From NCBI GenBank assembly GCA_947650285.1, contig CANTFL010001416.1, positions 1 to 64,000 of the forward strand: a stretch of 64,000 nt of DNA, written 5' to 3'. Positions 34,527 to 45,108 of this stretch are shown piece after piece (position 1 is the first letter of the stretch; each line of letters begins with the position of its first letter). The stretch comes from Hyaloperonospora brassicae. Its lineage: Eukaryota; Oomycota; Peronosporomycetes; Peronosporales; Peronosporaceae. A program made the translations under genes and the position numbers. The notes beneath the pieces are model-generated. The model was not told the DNA's origin. It saw only the letters and a program-made list of their open reading frames with translations, and ran no database searches.

Positions 34527-36011
34527 ATGAGCGACCCGATCAGCGAACTCAAGGAACTCTTTATCGACAACAAGTGGGTACAACCCGTTGACAAGAAGTA
34601 CATTGACGTGCTGAACCCCGCAAGTGAAGAGGTGATCCAGCAAGTGGCCGTCGCTTCGGCCGTGGATGTGGATCGAGCTGTCCAGGCGGCCAAGCGAGCG
34701 TTTGAGACGTGGAGTGTCACCTCAGGGACCGTACGTGCCGTGTACCTGCGCATGATGGGCGAGTTGGTGGCCAAGCGCATTGACGCACTGAGTCGCCTTG
34801 AAACAATGGACAATGGCAAGCCACTCGCGGAGGCTGTGTGGGACATGGAGGACGTGTCCAGCTGCTTCACTTATTATGCCAATGCCGCCGAAGCATTAGA
34901 CGCTCGTCAGAATGAAAAGGTGGACCTCCCTTTGGAAGACTTCCACGGTGCGCTGCGCTACGAACCCGTGGGTGTCGTGGCTGCTATCATTCCGTGGAAC
35001 TACCCGGCATTGATGGCGCTCTGGAAACTGGCCCCAGCTCTTGCTGCTGGCTGCACTGTAGTGCTCAAGCCCTCGGAAGTCACCCCACTGAGTGCGTTGC
35101 AATTGGCCCAGATCGCAGTCGACGCTGGACTGCCCGCCGGCGTCTTTAACGTGGTGAACGGTTTCGGAGCGGAAGCTGGAGGTCCGTTGGTATCTCACCC
35201 GGACGTGCACAAAGTGGCCTTTACAGGAAGCGTGCCAATCGGACGCAGCATCATGGCCGAGGCGGCTAAGGAGATTAAGAAGATCTCTCTGGAACTAGGC
35301 GGTAAGTCACCTGCGATCGTATTCGACCGAGTGAATTTGGACCGCACGGTCGAGTGGGTCATGTTCGGCTGTTTCTGGACCAACGGTCAAATCTGCAGCG
35401 CGACGTCACGACTGCTAGTGCACAAGGACATTGCGGATGAACTCCTTGCAAGGCTCGTGAAGGAGACAAAGAGACTCGTGCTGGGGAACCCGCTGGACAG
35501 TAAGGTGCAAATGGGTCCACTGGTGTCAAAGGCCCAGCAGGAGAAGGTGCTGGGGTACATCCAAAGTGCAAAGGACGAAGGAGCGACGGTCGTCCAAGGA
35601 ATGCTTCCTAGCGAGGGCAAGGGCTACTTCGTTCCGCCGACCATTCTTACCAATGTTTCCAAGAATATGTGCGTCTGGAAGGAAGAGATATTCGGTCCAG
35701 TGCTATCAGTGATGACGTTCGAGACGGAGGAGGAAGCCGTCGCTCTTTCGAACGACTCCGACTTCGGTCTGGCAGCTGCCGTTTTCTCGTCCAACGACAC
35801 GCAACTGAAGCGCGTAACAGTGGCTCTGCGTGCAGGCATTGTCTGGAACAATTGCTCGCAGCCGTGTTTCGTAGAGCTGCCGTGGGGCGGTGTCAAGAAG
35901 AGCGGTATCGGCCGCGAACTTGGACCTTTCGGGCTGGATGCTTATCTCGAACCCAAGCAAATCTGCACGTACGTTGCGGACAAGCCATTCGCATGGTATT
36001 TGAAGTCGTAG
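34527..36011 (+). CDS. Betaine/aminoaldehyde dehydrogenase, ALDH10-like
   Basis: A 494-residue NAD(P)-dependent aldehyde dehydrogenase. It oxidises betaine aldehyde or omega-aminoaldehydes to the acid; the exact substrate is inference. Visible features: the Rossmann/active-site block IIPWNYPALMALWKLAPAL with N158; VLKPSE (about 179-184); AFTGSVPIG; general base E256 in LELGGKSP; and catalytic nucleophile C290 in NGQICSATSR. The C-terminal block WNNCSQPCFVELPWGG followed by KSGIGREL closely resembles plant ALDH10 enzymes. The start is the ATG at 34527; five codons further upstream the frame only offers a TTG. No intron is needed. The C-terminus (WYLKS) is not a standard peroxisomal signal. Confidence 0.92.
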   Translation: MSDPISELKELFIDNKWVQPVDKKYIDVLNPASEEVIQQVAVASAVDVDRAVQAAKRAFETWSVTSGTVRAVYLRMMGELVAKRIDALSRLETMDNGKPLAEAVWDMEDVSSCFTYYANAAEALDARQNEKVDLPLEDFHGALRYEPVGVVAAIIPWNYPALMALWKLAPALAAGCTVVLKPSEVTPLSALQLAQIAVDAGLPAGVFNVVNGFGAEAGGPLVSHPDVHKVAFTGSVPIGRSIMAEAAKEIKKISLELGGKSPAIVFDRVNLDRTVEWVMFGCFWTNGQICSATSRLLVHKDIADELLARLVKETKRLVLGNPLDSKVQMGPLVSKAQQEKVLGYIQSAKDEGATVVQGMLPSEGKGYFVPPTILTNVSKNMCVWKEEIFGPVLSVMTFETEEEAVALSNDSDFGLAAAVFSSNDTQLKRVTVALRAGIVWNNCSQPCFVELPWGGVKKSGIGRELGPFGLDAYLEPKQICTYVADKPFAWYLKS

Positions 36012-37101
36012 TTCATGGAACTCTCAGATCGGTGACGTATGCCCGTTCCTCCCCCCTTTGACCGGATCTGCCGACTGTATTGCCACTCTGTAGCTTTGAT
36101 GTATCATGGCGTAAGCAAGTCTCACATCGCTGCTCTTCCGGCCGGTAGCAGTATCTGAGAGAGAGGTCAGATTGTCTATTAGAGCTACTTACCACTCGTC
36201 AGATGTCTGTTGTGTGGAAACCACCTCGGTCATCGACCATGACACGAACTTTCTCCTACCACGTTTCTCATTCTGCTGGCTCGATGCTCCACGCGTCACG
36301 GGGGACACTCTCGAAAGGCCGCGTGATAACGACTGTGGCCAAGTCCGGAGTTAGAACTTTGTGCGCACTCTTGGCCGGATGGCTGGGCTGCGCGTCGCTT
36401 CGCGCTTCATCTGCTTCAGGGGACAGAGGACGCATGGCTAGGAGGCCTGTTCCAGCTAGGAAGTCCTAGCGTGCCATCTTGACGTAATCCCTGGCCGCTT
36501 CCGTGGTGATCGACTTGCTCTGCTCTTCGGGCCGATCCCATTACACAATCTAGTGCAGACGTGCCCAGGCGCACCACGAGACGAAGGGGTTCGTGGCCTG
36601 GTGCTTACTCTACATACACGACCAATACTGAATCTCAACAGGTCATCACGTTCCTAGGAGAGTTCACTTCGTGGGAGTGGGTATCTCGCGCAGCGAACGG
36701 GTCGGCGAGAGGGGAGGCACTTCGTGAAGAGCAGGAACTAACGAAGGCACGGGGATGCCGGAGGATTGCTTCCCTCTCGGATCGCACGCTGCGTTGCCTC
36801 CCGTAGCACGCAGCGGAGAAAAAGCCTCCCTCTTTTGACCTTTACCCCACTAAGGGAGACTTCAAGTCCAAGGTAAGGGGGTCAGATGACTGGCTCTTAG
36901 GAGGTCTTCGCCTCTGTCCGTTGTTGCTCGATTAGTCCAAATTGGGAAGTGGCCGGTAGCAGTATCTGATCGGCGTAAAGGCGTATGAAACTGATTTTAA
37001 ACATTCGTTCCACTCAGAAATCGTCCGGCACCAGTCATCACCACTATTCTTTTGCACACACGAGACCGAAGCACCTCCCGTCCTGACCGCCGATCAGTAT
37101 C
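36012..37101. repeat. Region framed by 19-bp direct repeats
   Basis: GGCCGGTAGCAGTATCTGA occurs at 36140-36158 and again, exactly, at 36951-36969. The 790 bp between contains no convincing gene. Its end (36840-36910) holds TGACCTTTACCCCACTAAGG and other sequence resembling element debris. An insertion with a long target duplication, or a degenerate short element with direct terminal repeats, are possible. The rest of the stretch up to 37101 must include the promoter of the next gene. Confidence 0.5.
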
Positions 37102-37458
37102 ATGCGCCTGGCCGGTTTTCTAGTTTTCGCAGCAGTGACTCTAGCCGCAGCCAGTTCGAGCGCCATGAGCCCTGAGAACCAGATTGAAGCGACAGAGGCG
37201 AAGCCTATCAAGAGCTACAGTGGGGAAGAGCGAGGTAGAAGTGGCGGCGGTGGACGTGGCGGCTTTGGTCGTGGCGGCTTTAGTCTTGGCAGCTCTGGCC
37301 GCGGCCGTAGCGATGGTGGCTTTTGGGGTGGCGGTCACGTTCCTACCAAGCCATGGACGGGCAACGTTGTTCCCGCCTCCCTCCGTTCCGGAGAAGAAGA
37401 AGAAGAGAAGGTCCATTCACGCAGGAAGGGGTTTAAGAAGCTTTTCGACTGGTTCTAG
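37102..37458 (+). CDS. Small secreted glycine-rich protein with EER motif
   Basis: A 118-residue protein. Residues 1-21 are a clear signal peptide (MRLAGFLVFAAVTLAAASSSA) with likely cleavage after A21. Next comes an acidic/basic stretch with GEER at 41-44, then a glycine- and arginine-rich region (about 45-80, GGRGGFGRGGF), then SLRSGEEEEEK (about 93-103) and a basic aromatic end KGFKKLFDWF. Secreted oomycete RxLR effectors have a signal peptide followed by RxLR and EER; here no RxLR is present, so this is either an RxLR-less EER-type effector candidate or a glycine-rich wall or extracellular protein. Function unknown. It is next to repeat-rich DNA, as effectors often are. Confidence 0.65.
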   Translation: MRLAGFLVFAAVTLAAASSSAMSPENQIEATEAKPIKSYSGEERGRSGGGGRGGFGRGGFSLGSSGRGRSDGGFWGGGHVPTKPWTGNVVPASLRSGEEEEEKVHSRRKGFKKLFDWF

Positions 37459-38426
37459 GCCGAGAAGCGAAACAAGGAATCGACGCATCAAGTCTGCGCA
37501 GAACACTGAAGGCATACCGGTGACCCTTCGGCACGGATGAGGTACTTGTGCCAGTGCAGTCTTCATATGATGTAGGTGGAACAAAGCTGTTGTGCGTGAC
37601 TGATAAATTACATTTGCTACTTGTCGATCTTGGCGTCTGAATGCGCATCGAATGACACGACGCTACGTAGTTTAGAGCGGATGGACACCTACCGACTGTG
37701 TAGAAAAACGTGCTTCGTGTCATTGCTAAAGCACACTTGTACTTCGGACAAATACGCGGTCTATTCGACATCTTGCGCCCTTCGACTCTGCACGAGGTCA
37801 TGACGGGATAAACCTGAGCGAATAATAAGCAGCTTCTGATCACCTAGTGCTCGTGCATAGAATGTCGTGCTTCTTCCGATCACGTAGACTCATCGTGCCA
37901 ATCTGAAGAGCACTCGTGTGTGCAGTCGAATGTTCGATATCATTGGGTAGAAAATAATGGGATGGAGACTATTCCCTCGCTTTGATGTCACAAACCATCA
38001 GGTAAAAAGGAAATATTCTTAGATTGTAACATACCAAATTTGTATGTAAATAGAGATTCACAAAGAATTGCGCCAGCTCAAAGTCGACCGTATTTACTTG
38101 GTCTTGTGAGTCCTCCACTATCTACGGCACTGGATCATAGAGGCTGTAGGGGTAATATACTATAGCGATACAGCTACGACAGCGGATCGTGTTTAGGTGT
38201 ACATACTTGGTTGGGTGTACGACGCACCTAGATAAGAATTGTGCTGAGTACGTAAATCGGGGACTAACACGCGTCAGGCATAACTGATTCATTTTCCCAT
38301 AAATTTATATCGTTCGGCACATTAACATGAAGATATTACGCTGATGCTTAAAAAAGGCGCGAAAGTGCATCGATTTCACATAGACAAAATGTGCCACATA
38401 GTAAAAAATCTACATTGCATCATTGA
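37459..38426. other. Intergenic, nothing seen
   Basis: About 970 bases between the small secreted protein and a Gypsy LTR. AT content rises from about 37950. No frame or RNA gene is supported. Confidence 0.5.
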
Positions 38427-38892
38427 TGTAACGGGGTGAGCCCGTTACCTAAAAATTGATACGAATGTATCAATGTTGGAATATTATTTATTTTAGATAG
38501 TTTTCAACTGAAATTACTCGAAAATAGGTAATGCTGGCAGAACAATATCCTCGAGGGTAATATTCGTGATTGCTCCACTTCTTGGTTGATGTACACGGTG
38601 CAACAACTAAATTAATCACCGATCGCTGCTGGACGCGTGCAATGGGCGGTGAGCAAGAGGCCCACATAAGAGATGACAGTTTAAAGGGGTTGGATCAAGA
38701 CGAAAGACGATTTAGTAAGAAGCTTAACTATATTAAATAACAGTTTTACTTTTCCCTCAGACAGAGCTTCCGAGTTATGTTTGCTTCGGTTGCGCTTCCT
38801 CGCCAAGTGTACGTGACGTCAGTAGCACGCTGCCTTGTGTTCAGTCAGCACAAGGTCTTGCCAATCATCTGACAAGAGCGTGCCCTGTTACA
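38427..38892 (+). mobile_element. LTR-C, 5' LTR of a second Gypsy element (466 bp)
   Basis: Begins TGTAACGGGG and ends CCCTGTTACA, with the same layout as LTR-B. Its hairpins are partly eroded: the second (ATTGATAC/GTATCAAT, about 38456-38475) survives, while the third and fifth have mismatches. It is followed by CCTAGTAGCACTTCGTAG, the same leader as after LTR-B, and by gag. No intact 3' partner was found. Confidence 0.85.
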
Positions 38893-38942
38893 CCTAGTAG
38901 CACTTCGTAGACCTTTCAGCGACCACAACCACCTCATTCAGC

Positions 38943-39852
38943 ATGAACATATTGGATGAGGAGGAGAGCCTTCACGCCATGCGTGAAGGCTTTAACCATT
39001 CGAGTGACATCGAATGGAGTGCGGTAGAACGTATGAGCTCTACCGTAGGATAAACCGCCATTAGCGCCATGTTGGAGTCTCTTAACAGAGACCACCAACA
39101 TACCGCTATAGCCAGGTTCATTTAAAATGAACTTTTCGCCGAAACAGAGAAAGTAGCCTTGCTACACCAGCAAGGCTCTCAACAGGCCGAGCAGTTATGA
39201 GAATTCGGTGCTCAGCAGACGAAGCTGCTGAGACAGCAGCAATTTAATGCTGCTGTGGGCGGGACGTCACACACGCATCGCCCCAAGATCTTGAAGTTCG
39301 ATATCTCCAAGTATAGAGGAGCCGAGGAAGATACCTTGTTGATACGATTCGTCGAACTAGACAGAACCATAAAGGCACGTCATATCGACGATGAGCAAAT
39401 AAAACTCACATTTGCTCAAACCCACTTGGCGGTACGTGCCAAGACTTGGGTCTTAAGGCTGGGGAGAAGCGACCTATATGATTTTGAATCATTAGAGACC
39501 TTCCAGACCGGCTTCGGTAAACGTTCGATCCGACACGGTCTGAGCTTAGGTCTCGATCAGAGCTCTTAAAGTCAGGCAGGGTAAGCGTGATGTGAACGCT
39601 CAAGATCAACATATAAGACTCCTCGCGAGTAGCATACCGGCCAATCCGCTCAATGAACACGCGTTGGTTACTGTGTTCATGCAGGGCCTCGCAGAGAGCT
39701 GCCAGAAGCATTACAGAGATGCAATTGCTGTCAGAAATCAGGCCAATACTCATATGAGTGTGGTTCCCCACTCGCAGTGTCTCAAGACACTGAGCGGAAT
39801 TTTCGACTGTCTGCTAAGAAGGGCAGTGGATGTAGGTCCGACGCCAATTTGA
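38943..39852 (+). pseudogene. Gypsy-C gag
   Basis: Starts at an ATG about 50 bases after the LTR. Same gag family as 5683-6178 and 18819-19480, here in its longest form: a helical N-terminal part, SHTHRPKILKFDISKYRG (about 39265-39325), then a capsid-like region with RFVELDRTIKARH and LAVRAKTWVL. Stops (for example near 39050 and at 39567) and frame changes break it. Confidence 0.75.
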
Positions 39853-39952
39853 AGTCGCAACAGCGAGGCGGACCGTCGCGATACGGTCCGGGTCCGTAGG
39901 GTCGGAGCGACCTACCGAGCTAGACAGCCTCATAACAAAATTTGCAAATCTG

Positions 39953-40441
39953 TTGACGAAAGTAGCTTCGGATACACAATCCGTTTATGTATCTGCACCT
40001 GGTGATGAGATATCAATCATCACCTTGAAGTTGGAAGCGACAAATGATTTATCGCTTCGTGCTCTAGTAGACTGTGGGGCGTCGAACAACTTTGTTCGTC
40101 TCCAGTCACTAGAGGGTCGTTGGCTCAAGTTCGATGAGCGCGACATTCCCCTCACGAGGATGACGGTGCGCCTTGCATCAGGCGCATCGATTACCGTTGA
40201 GAAACGTGTAGCAGGAATCCACTACACGTTGGAGGGCGAACGGTACGATGATGACTTCATCGTACTGGATCCGGATGACAAATTTGATGTCATCCTGGGG
40301 TGGATACCTTGGCTCAGAAAGTACGAGCCAAGTGTGAGCTGGCAGCATCGATCCGTGAAGATGCCTGCCGCTTGTGCATCAGATGGCCATCTGTTGAAAG
40401 TCATGGAGCGTCCACAAGCGTGTGAATGTACTGCGAGTTAG
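39953..40441 (+). pseudogene. Gypsy-C aspartic protease
   Basis: One open stretch of 162 codons with a retropepsin-like domain. ALVDCGASNNFV carries the catalytic Asp (codon at 40070-40072; DCG instead of the usual DSG/DTG). The second half has DDFIVLD and DVILGWIPWL, the expected C-terminal hydrophobic-hydrophobic-Gly motif. The domain is the best preserved part of this element, but it is fused to nothing downstream. Confidence 0.8.
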
Positions 40442-40499
40442 TGCGATGGCCTCACTTGCTGTACGGTCGTTAGCGAGAATGCACAAGATCCCAGTGTCA

Positions 40500-42475
40500 A
40501 TGATCACTACACTGTGGAGCAAGCCCCGGCGGCTAAACAGAAGTACAGACAGCGCCAAAGTTCCACCACTCGAAGAAGTCGAGTAGACCGGGACATGGAT
40601 GCATGCCTGGCGCAAAGAACCCAAGAAAAATCAAACGGGCTGTCCAAAAGCGACAACACGGTAATGAGAGGTCGACTGGAGAGTCGAACGTAGAGGGTGT
40701 GGACCTGATTATAATTGCACAGCCATTGTCAGAAGACGTCGAGAAAAAATAAGTCCTTATGCGTTTGAGAAAGAAATTCTTCAATAGTTACTTGCTGAAA
40801 GATTAGATTCTCAGCAGACTAAGCGTAAAAGCCCTCGGCATCCTGCGAAAACAAGTTCACAGGAAGAAAGCGAGACGTTAATGACTTAACCAATAAAGGG
40901 CTAGCGTAGACTCTTATACGCTTGATATGATTGTGCCTCCGAAGTCAACTTCGGAGATAACTCAGTTGCCAAAGCTAGAACCGAAACGGTTCTTGCGTGA
41001 TCTGCGTAGTGGCAAAGTCAAGCAGATCTGCATACTCGTCACGGAGGATGAGTATGTGGCCGACATTCGGTCGGCAACAGTATTTGCTGAGAACGAACGG
41101 GTTCTCAGCAGCTCATCGATGGACGAAAGTGTCCTCGATGAGAGGACTCGGATTGAGCGATACACGTCTCAATCCTGGAAGTCACTTCAGTCAAATCCTT
41201 TGTATAAGGAATTAATGGAATTCAGGGATGTGTTCCCTAAATCCGTACCTTGCGAGTTGCCTAAGGACAAAGGCACTCGACACAAGATCGAGCTCAAACC
41301 GTGCTCGAAGTACTGCGTCATGGAGCAGTGGCCACTGCCTCAGGAACAAGTACTCGCGGTCGACAAGTTCTTTGCCGATCGCTTATCAGCGGGCCATATG
41401 AGGGAATCAACTCCTCCTCACAGCTCTCCGACCTTCTGTGTGCGAAAGGCCACAGGAGGGTGGCGGATAGTGCACGCATTCAGCAAGTTGAATGCTGCAA
41501 CGGTACCGGCTCAGACGCCGATACCGAGAAAGGGCGTTATCTTAGATGGTATGTCAAATAGTACCATCTTCTCGTCCACGGATCTGATGGATGGATTCAA
41601 TCAGATACTTATGCGTGAACGGGACATCCTGTACACAGTAGTGAGCACCACCAGCGGTATGCTGTGGAGGTGCTAGTGAATCCACAGAAGCTGATTAACG
41701 CCCTTATCACATTCAACGAAAGTGTAATAGATCTATTGAGACCGGTGCGGGATTTCGCACCGAATTACTTCGACGATGCGTTCGTCCGTAGCAGGTATAT
41801 GGACGGAAAGACTGAAGTTGAAGTTTACACAACACACGTTTGTCAGGTTCTTCAACTTTTGCGCAAAAATAATTCGTACGCCAATCTCAAAAATTGTATA
41901 TTAGCGGCAAGCAAAATACCACTTCTTGGGTGTATCGCGGGCAAACACGGCGTAATTCCTGATCTCGAAAATATCAAGGAGATCACCGGCTGTCCGTGCC
42001 AGTCGATGTCAAGGGACTTCGTAAGTCCCTTGGGATAGCGGCGTATTTGCACAAGTACTAGCGCAAATACTCCGAGATGACTGTGCATCTTACTTGTTTA
42101 CTCAAGCAAATGTGAAGTGATCGTGGAATGCTGACTGTCAGCGTTACTTTGAAGGTATCTAGCAGAGCTTGATGCAATCGCCCATACCGGAGATTGAAGA
42201 TCCGGTCCGACCATTTCGTGTGGTCTGTGACGCCAGCGATTTTGCTATCGGCTGTGCGTTGATGCAATTTAATGCGGATGGCGCATAGCGCGTCGTATGC
42301 TATCAATCGCGTCAGCTCCAAGCTGCTGAGCGTAAATACCCAGTGCAATATAAGGAACATCTTGCCATGAAATATGCACTCGCTAATATTTGTGACTATC
42401 TCCTGGTAGGTGGAACGTTCGTTGTGTATACGGACCATGCTTCATTAGGCACGGCCGTTAAAAGTCCCTACCTAT
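40500..42475 (+). pseudogene. Gypsy-C reverse transcriptase and RNase H
   Basis: 40500-40920 is a poorly conserved linker. The reverse transcriptase runs from about 41200: FRDVFPKSVP, then SSPTFCVRKATGGWR and FSSTDLMDGFNQI. It stops at 41676 and continues in another frame with the catalytic box YFDD at 41766-41777. RNase H follows at about 42195-42450 (VVCDASDFAIGCAL with the first catalytic Asp; YTDHASLGTA near the end). Many stops are present. The order protease-RT-RNase H-integrase is Ty3/Gypsy. Confidence 0.85.
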
Positions 42476-42799
42476 AAAGATCGATGTAAAATGGCTGTTC
42501 GTTTACAACAAGCATACCTTCTACATGGAATGAATTCTAGTACGACTTAATGATGCCGCTGTGCGCTATCGCATAGGCCCGATGTCGAGCCGGCTGAGTC
42601 TTCCAACAGTGCGTACAACTACACTGTTGCAACACTTGTCACTAGTGTTCCGTCTTCAACGCTGCTTGACGACGTGAGAAAAGCCTACATATGTAATAAG
42701 GAATGCCTGCGTTGAATGTATCACTTCGCATATCCGTCTTAAATATATATTAACTATTTACCGGCATTGTATCGATCCTCATCGAATCGATTCACAACA

Positions 42800-43940
42800 C
42801 ACATCAAGTTGTTTGTCTATACAGCCGCTTGTTTGCAATTGCGCAGCATACATGTGCATCACGATGCTCCGACAGGTGGGTATCGTGGTCGAGAAAAGAC
42901 TTAACGTACAACAAGTCGAGATTTTTACTAGCTTCGCCAGTAATAGTTTGTGCGCAAGTACGTACATTCTTGCGAAGTGTGTCAACGGGTGAAGCCAAGC
43001 CCTTCTTCCGTGCGCCTCAACCGTCTCTTCCTGATCTAGCACAAAGCTATGAGTCCACGTCAACGGACTTAGTCTTGGGGTTTCACCGAGGACAATGGAA
43101 ACAATAATAATTTTCTTTTCTTTCTTGATCGTTTCAGCAAGATGGTGCAACTTGCTACAGTCCTCGAGTCGATCACGGGTTAGGGCTGTGCTCGCGTCTT
43201 TTTTGACACGGTATTTCGACTCTACGGAAACCCCGTGAACTCTTCTTATACCTTGACCCTCGGTTCACGACGGGTTTTGGCATTCCGTTTTCATAGTGAT
43301 CGGAACACGTTTATAGATGTCGACATCTTACCATCCGGAAACAGACGGTGACCAAAGCGTGCAAATCGTATCCTTGGAGAAATCCTTCGAGAAATTGTCT
43401 ACTCGTTTACAAGTTGGAATGCCTTCTTGCTGATGGTCGAGTTCTTCGCCATCAACTTGGTGCATGCTTCCACAACTTATAAGCCGCACTTCGTGAGTCG
43501 ATTACGCCATTCACGCTTTTCCGCCCTTCTAGAGTGTGAATTATTCAAGGGTGAGGTAATCGCTTGAGAAAAAACAAGTTTAGCTCTTGCTCATCACGTG
43601 TCAACGCTTACATCATCACGTACGATGCCGATGTTGACCAAGTCGAAATCGAAGAAGAAACCAGCTTTATTAATAGCGACTTCTCAATCAATAATGCTGG
43701 TGACGGTGACGATGCTAAGATATGTATACACCATCGCCAATGTTGATACCAGCAAGAATGATGACACCCTCGCTGGAGAAGAGAAATATCTCTTAGTATT
43801 GCGCACTAAGCGCACTGACACAAACACAACCGAGTCAGCAGATGAATGTCTTCTAACCGTGAAATTAGTGGAGCGTTTCGTTCAGGATTTCATCGCTAAC
43901 GCGTGGACTGCAATACACACAACACTGTTAAAAATGTAGT
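42800..43940 (+). pseudogene. Gypsy-C integrase
   Basis: The zinc-binding region is degraded (about 42830-43000). The catalytic core begins with DRFSKMVQLATV (43126-43165) and continues, with stops, through a block with NRILGEILREIVYSFTSWNAFL near 43360-43430. A C-terminal basic tail runs to about 43940. Not functional. Confidence 0.75.
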
Positions 43941-44455
43941 AGCAAAAGTTATTTGAGTAAATGCCAATGCCTTGATACTAATGTCTACGGTTAAATTACC
44001 TAGCCACATAGTCAGTAATGTCATAAATAGTAAACTAATGCCGAAATACATTGTTACATTTGACGTATTGCACCGGCAAGGCAATTGTGGTGTATTAGTT
44101 ATTCATATATGTGACAAAAAAGTCTTAACTTAACAAAATAACAATAATCGATCCAGTCGGCGAAGTTGGGCTTGTACGTCGAGTAAATACAATCCGCGGC
44201 TCGCCCCTTCGGGTTCAGTTGTGGCTCTAGCCTATATGAGTACCTCCAACCACTCACACTCCTTTTCAAGGAACTGCCTGGTCTCAGCAGCTTCCGTTCC
44301 TCCAATCCTGTTACTTTGTACCAATGGATAGACGTCGGCGTTTTTACAATTTTACATGTCACCGGGCGCAGTATACGCCCGACTAGAAGACTTACGGTGT
44401 CCTTATTGTAAAGACCCACCATCTCGTCGCTCGATATGTCTTTGGACAGTGCCGT
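43941..44455. other. Unassigned sequence after the Gypsy-C integrase
   Basis: No 3' LTR is found where one would be expected. A minus-strand open frame of 107 codons (44099-44422) has no recognisable domain. Probably element debris. Confidence 0.35.
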
Positions 44456-44460
44456 CTATC

Positions 44461-44592
44461 GGGTCAACGGACCGCCGTGCGACGAGGCTTGAAACAGTTG
44501 TGCCTACTGGGTCACCAGCTCGCCGTGCGGCAAGAAAAATAGTGATGCCATCAAATGGGTCACTGGCTCGCCTTTTGGCAAGAATGATCTTT
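44461..44592 (+). repeat. 48-bp tandem repeat, about 2.7 units
   Basis: Units start with GGGTCA at 44461, 44509 and 44557. Because 48 is a multiple of three, the plus frame 44356-44595 reads a 16-residue repeat (GSTDRRATRLETVVPT, GSPARRAARKIVMPSN, GSLARLLARMIF). Units differ at many positions, so it is old or selected at protein level. No known protein family. Confidence 0.65.
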
Positions 44593-44875
44593 TAGTGGAA
44601 GCGAGTAATACCAACCCGGGCCGACTTAAATCTTTGCGCTTCCAATCAAGACTTCTACAAGCGATGCTCCTCGAGGCTCGACAGCAGGCATAATTTACTT
44701 CACGCAGGGACAAAACTCAAAAATGTATACGTGTCTTGGACGTGAAAAATTCTGCTCTGTATCGATTATCTCTTATTCTCTCCCTGATTGCAAAATGACT
44801 ATTGATAGTTCTCTTTCATTCCCCTCGTCGTCCTATACTAATACCTATTGGGATGAAATGTTTATCATCTTGCTC

Positions 44876-45108
44876 TCTTGTCAGGTCTTCACTCGTCTAG
44901 TCTTGGCTCGTCAAGTCTTCCTCGTCAGGTTTTCGCTCTTCGAGTCTTTTCTTGTCGAATTTTCCCTCGTCAAGTCTTCTCTCATTAAGTCTTCCCTCTT
45001 CTAGTCTTTCCTCATCGAGTCTTCCTCATTAAATCGTGTCTTGTCGAGTCTTGGCTCGTAGAGTAATGTCTTGTCTTGTCGTGTCTTGTCGGGTCTTGTC
45101 GGGTCTTA
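44876..45108 (+). repeat. 15-bp minisatellite, about 14 units
   Basis: Degenerate tandem units with consensus CTCGTCAAGTCTTCC, shortening to about 10 bp (CTTGTCGGGT) at the end. Strongly pyrimidine-rich on the plus strand and purine-rich on the other. Confidence 0.8.

Noticed and set aside
36172..36469. Two overlapping plus-strand frames after the aldehyde dehydrogenase
   Set aside because: Short, in different frames, no motif. They lie within the region framed by direct repeats and look like non-coding debris.
38427..38892. CRISPR array or other prokaryotic repeat array suggested by repeated short palindromes
   Set aside because: No regular spacers. The palindromes are parts of eukaryotic Gypsy LTRs; no array of that type exists in the window.
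42779..43150. 123-codon minus-strand open frame over the Gypsy-C integrase
   Set aside because: The plus strand here carries a recognisable integrase remnant; the minus frame has no homology I can see.
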